Shown here piece by piece: positions 62,861 through 64,000 of a stretch of 64,000 nucleotides of DNA. Source of the DNA: CBDDHT01 sp965228615 (GTDB lineage Bacteria > Pseudomonadota > Alphaproteobacteria > Rhizobiales > Methyloligellaceae). Each line of letters starts with the position of its first letter. The first letter of the stretch is position 1. The translations under genes and the position numbers were made by a program. A model generated the notes under the pieces. It saw only the letters and a list, made by a program, of their open reading frames with translations. It had not been told where the DNA came from and made no database searches. Location of the stretch: contig CBDDHT010000001.1 in assembly GCA_965228615.1 (NCBI GenBank), positions 310,001-374,000 of the forward strand, in the 5' to 3' direction.

Positions 62861-64000
62861 TTAGGCTACGTCCTTTGCGTCTGATCGTTCACAATCGGGG
62901 CCGGCGATCGGCAAGCGGACGGTGAAAGTACTGCCTTCGCCAACCTTGCTGTCGGCATGGAACGTTCCCCCATGCAATTCGATCAGCCGCCCGACGAGAT
63001 TGAGGCCGATACCTGTCCCCTCAATACCTGTCGACGTCTTGGCCCGGAAAAAACGTTCTCCGATCCGCGCGAGATCGTCCTCATCCATGCCGACGCCATA
63101 GTCGCGCACGGAAATCGCGATGTGCTCTTCCTTCTGAGTGAGCAAGACATCGATTTCGGGAGTTCCCGGCGCATACTTCACGGCATTCGAGAGAAAATTG
63201 GTCAGAATCTGATCGATCGAACCTTCATCGGCCTGAATACTGTTTGGCACGTCATCGATGCGAAGGCGAATGTGGTGGCTTCCCGAAACGTCCTGCTGGC
63301 GGGCGACAACCTCGTTCACGAGGTCGGCAATATTGCACCGATCGATCTTGATCTTGATCTTGCCGTCTTCCAGGCGTGCCGCAGTCAGCGTGCTCTCCAT
63401 CAGCCGAGCCATGCGGCTTACGGCTCTGCGGATCTTGTCGATGTGGTTCATCAGATTGGCTTGCGTCAGTTGGCCTTTACTGGAGCGCCGAGCCATGCGT
63501 TGTGCACTGGAGTCGATTATGGCCAGTGGGGTCCTGAACTCATGGCTGGCCATCGACACGAATTCCCGCTGCATTGCGTTCAACTCCTTTTCTTTATTGA
63601 GCGCAAAGCTTAGTTCTGCGGCGGTCTCCTGAAGACTCTTCGTTGCCTCATCGACAAGCTCTTGCAGATGGTCCCGGTGGCTGGTCAAAGCTTCTTCCGT
63701 CTCCTCGCGCTCAAATACGCGCCCCATCTGTGTGCAAATGTGATTCAGCAGATCCTCGAGTTCGGGATCGGATTGCAGCGGCTCAGTGGAGAAGAATTCA
63801 AGGACCGCAACGACTTCGTCACGCACAAGGATCGGGCAGGCTACGGCTCCGACCAAGCCGGCCTTGTCGGCCGACTCGCTGCGCACGGCATCGGCGGCAA
63901 TTCTGGAGTCATACATCCATTGGTTCGATTTTTCGGAGAAGGCACGACCAAGCAGTCCTTGCCCTTTCTCGAAAACGGTTCTGGACGTTGTCTCCAGGAA
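62861..64000 (-). CDS. Sensor histidine kinase with GAF domain, partial (continues beyond window)
   Basis: The frame stays open from 63916 to the window edge (FEKGQGLLGRAFSEKSNQW), so the N-terminus is missing. A GAF domain (ACPILVRDEVVAVLEFFSTEP) is followed by a coiled-coil (residues 80-130 of the visible part) and the kinase core: H-box MASHEFRTPLAIIDSSAQRM, N-box NFLSNAVKYAPGTPE, G1 VRDYGVGMDEDDL and G2 GTGIGLNLVGRLIELHGG. It would autophosphorylate and pass phosphate to a response regulator not seen here. No membrane segment is visible in this part. Confidence 0.92.
   Translation of the reverse strand, partial: FLETTSRTVFEKGQGLLGRAFSEKSNQWMYDSRIAADAVRSESADKAGLVGAVACPILVRDEVVAVLEFFSTEPLQSDPELEDLLNHICTQMGRVFEREETEEALTSHRDHLQELVDEATKSLQETAAELSFALNKEKELNAMQREFVSMASHEFRTPLAIIDSSAQRMARRSSKGQLTQANLMNHIDKIRRAVSRMARLMESTLTAARLEDGKIKIKIDRCNIADLVNEVVARQQDVSGSHHIRLRIDDVPNSIQADEGSIDQILTNFLSNAVKYAPGTPEIDVLLTQKEEHIAISVRDYGVGMDEDDLARIGERFFRAKTSTGIEGTGIGLNLVGRLIELHGGTFHADSKVGEGSTFTVRLPIAGPDCERSDAKDVA

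Noticed and set aside
1..64000. CRISPR arrays, rRNA and tRNA genes
   Set aside because: No regularly spaced repeats and no sequence resembling rRNA or a complete tRNA were seen on either strand.

Overview
The window looks like chromosomal DNA of an alphaproteobacterium, probably of the order Hyphomicrobiales. Supporting signs are a BTLCP-type cysteine peptidase, the paired small conserved/HGG-motif genes typical of rhizobial accessory DNA, GC-rich flanks, and polysaccharide genes of rhizobial type. No rRNA, tRNA or CRISPR array was seen.

Layout. (1) 1-5 kb: a partial secreted protein, a hypothetical protein, a membrane-anchored GYF_2/trypsin-like protein with an altered catalytic triad, and a small lipoprotein. 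(2) 5.0-7.0 kb: a NusG/RfaH-like antiterminator, then the first glycosyltransferase. (3) 7.5-13.8 kb: an accessory stretch with two phage-like small proteins, an XRE repressor facing a tyrosine recombinase across a palindrome, and a pile of IS630/IS5 remnants around one nearly complete IS630 element. (4) 10.7-45 kb: a long, visibly AT-richer polysaccharide island, almost all on the minus strand. It holds eight glycosyltransferases or glycosyltransferase-like proteins, three FkbM methyltransferases, a zinc-ribbon methyltransferase, a NodU-type carbamoyltransferase, a Wzy-like polymerase, a PglK-like ABC flippase, CDP-glucose genes (rfbF, rfbG plus an SDR), galE, a UDP-glucuronate decarboxylase and the initiating sugar-phosphate transferase. 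Dead transposases (IS3, IS5, IS481, IS630) and a miniature IS derivative lie between them. (5) 45.6-54.7 kb: a transglutaminase-like peptidase, a PPP-type phosphatase, a small secreted protein, a Wzc-type tyrosine kinase/co-polymerase, a Wza-type export lipoprotein and an O-antigen-ligase/polymerase family protein. (6) 55-64 kb: mostly ordinary chromosomal genes: AhpD-like, SugE, PLP decarboxylase, beta-hydroxyacid dehydrogenase, PPi-type phosphofructokinase and a sensor kinase that runs off the window. A 267-bp element with perfect 34-bp inverted ends also lies here.

How they fit together (inference). The initiating transferase (43605-45053) loads a sugar phosphate on undecaprenyl phosphate. 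The glycosyltransferases extend it with sugars that include a CDP-linked 6-deoxyhexose and UDP-galactose/xylose-type donors. The product is methylated and carbamoylated, flipped by the ABC protein (no Wzx is present), polymerised by Wzy, and exported through Wzc/Wza under tyrosine-kinase control. The NusG paralogue may let RNA polymerase read through the long operons. The strongest leads for something new are the Asn-for-Asp serine protease, the ABC-flippase/Wzy/Wzc hybrid pathway, the possible ops-like leaders, the two miniature elements, and an apparent ATT start codon.
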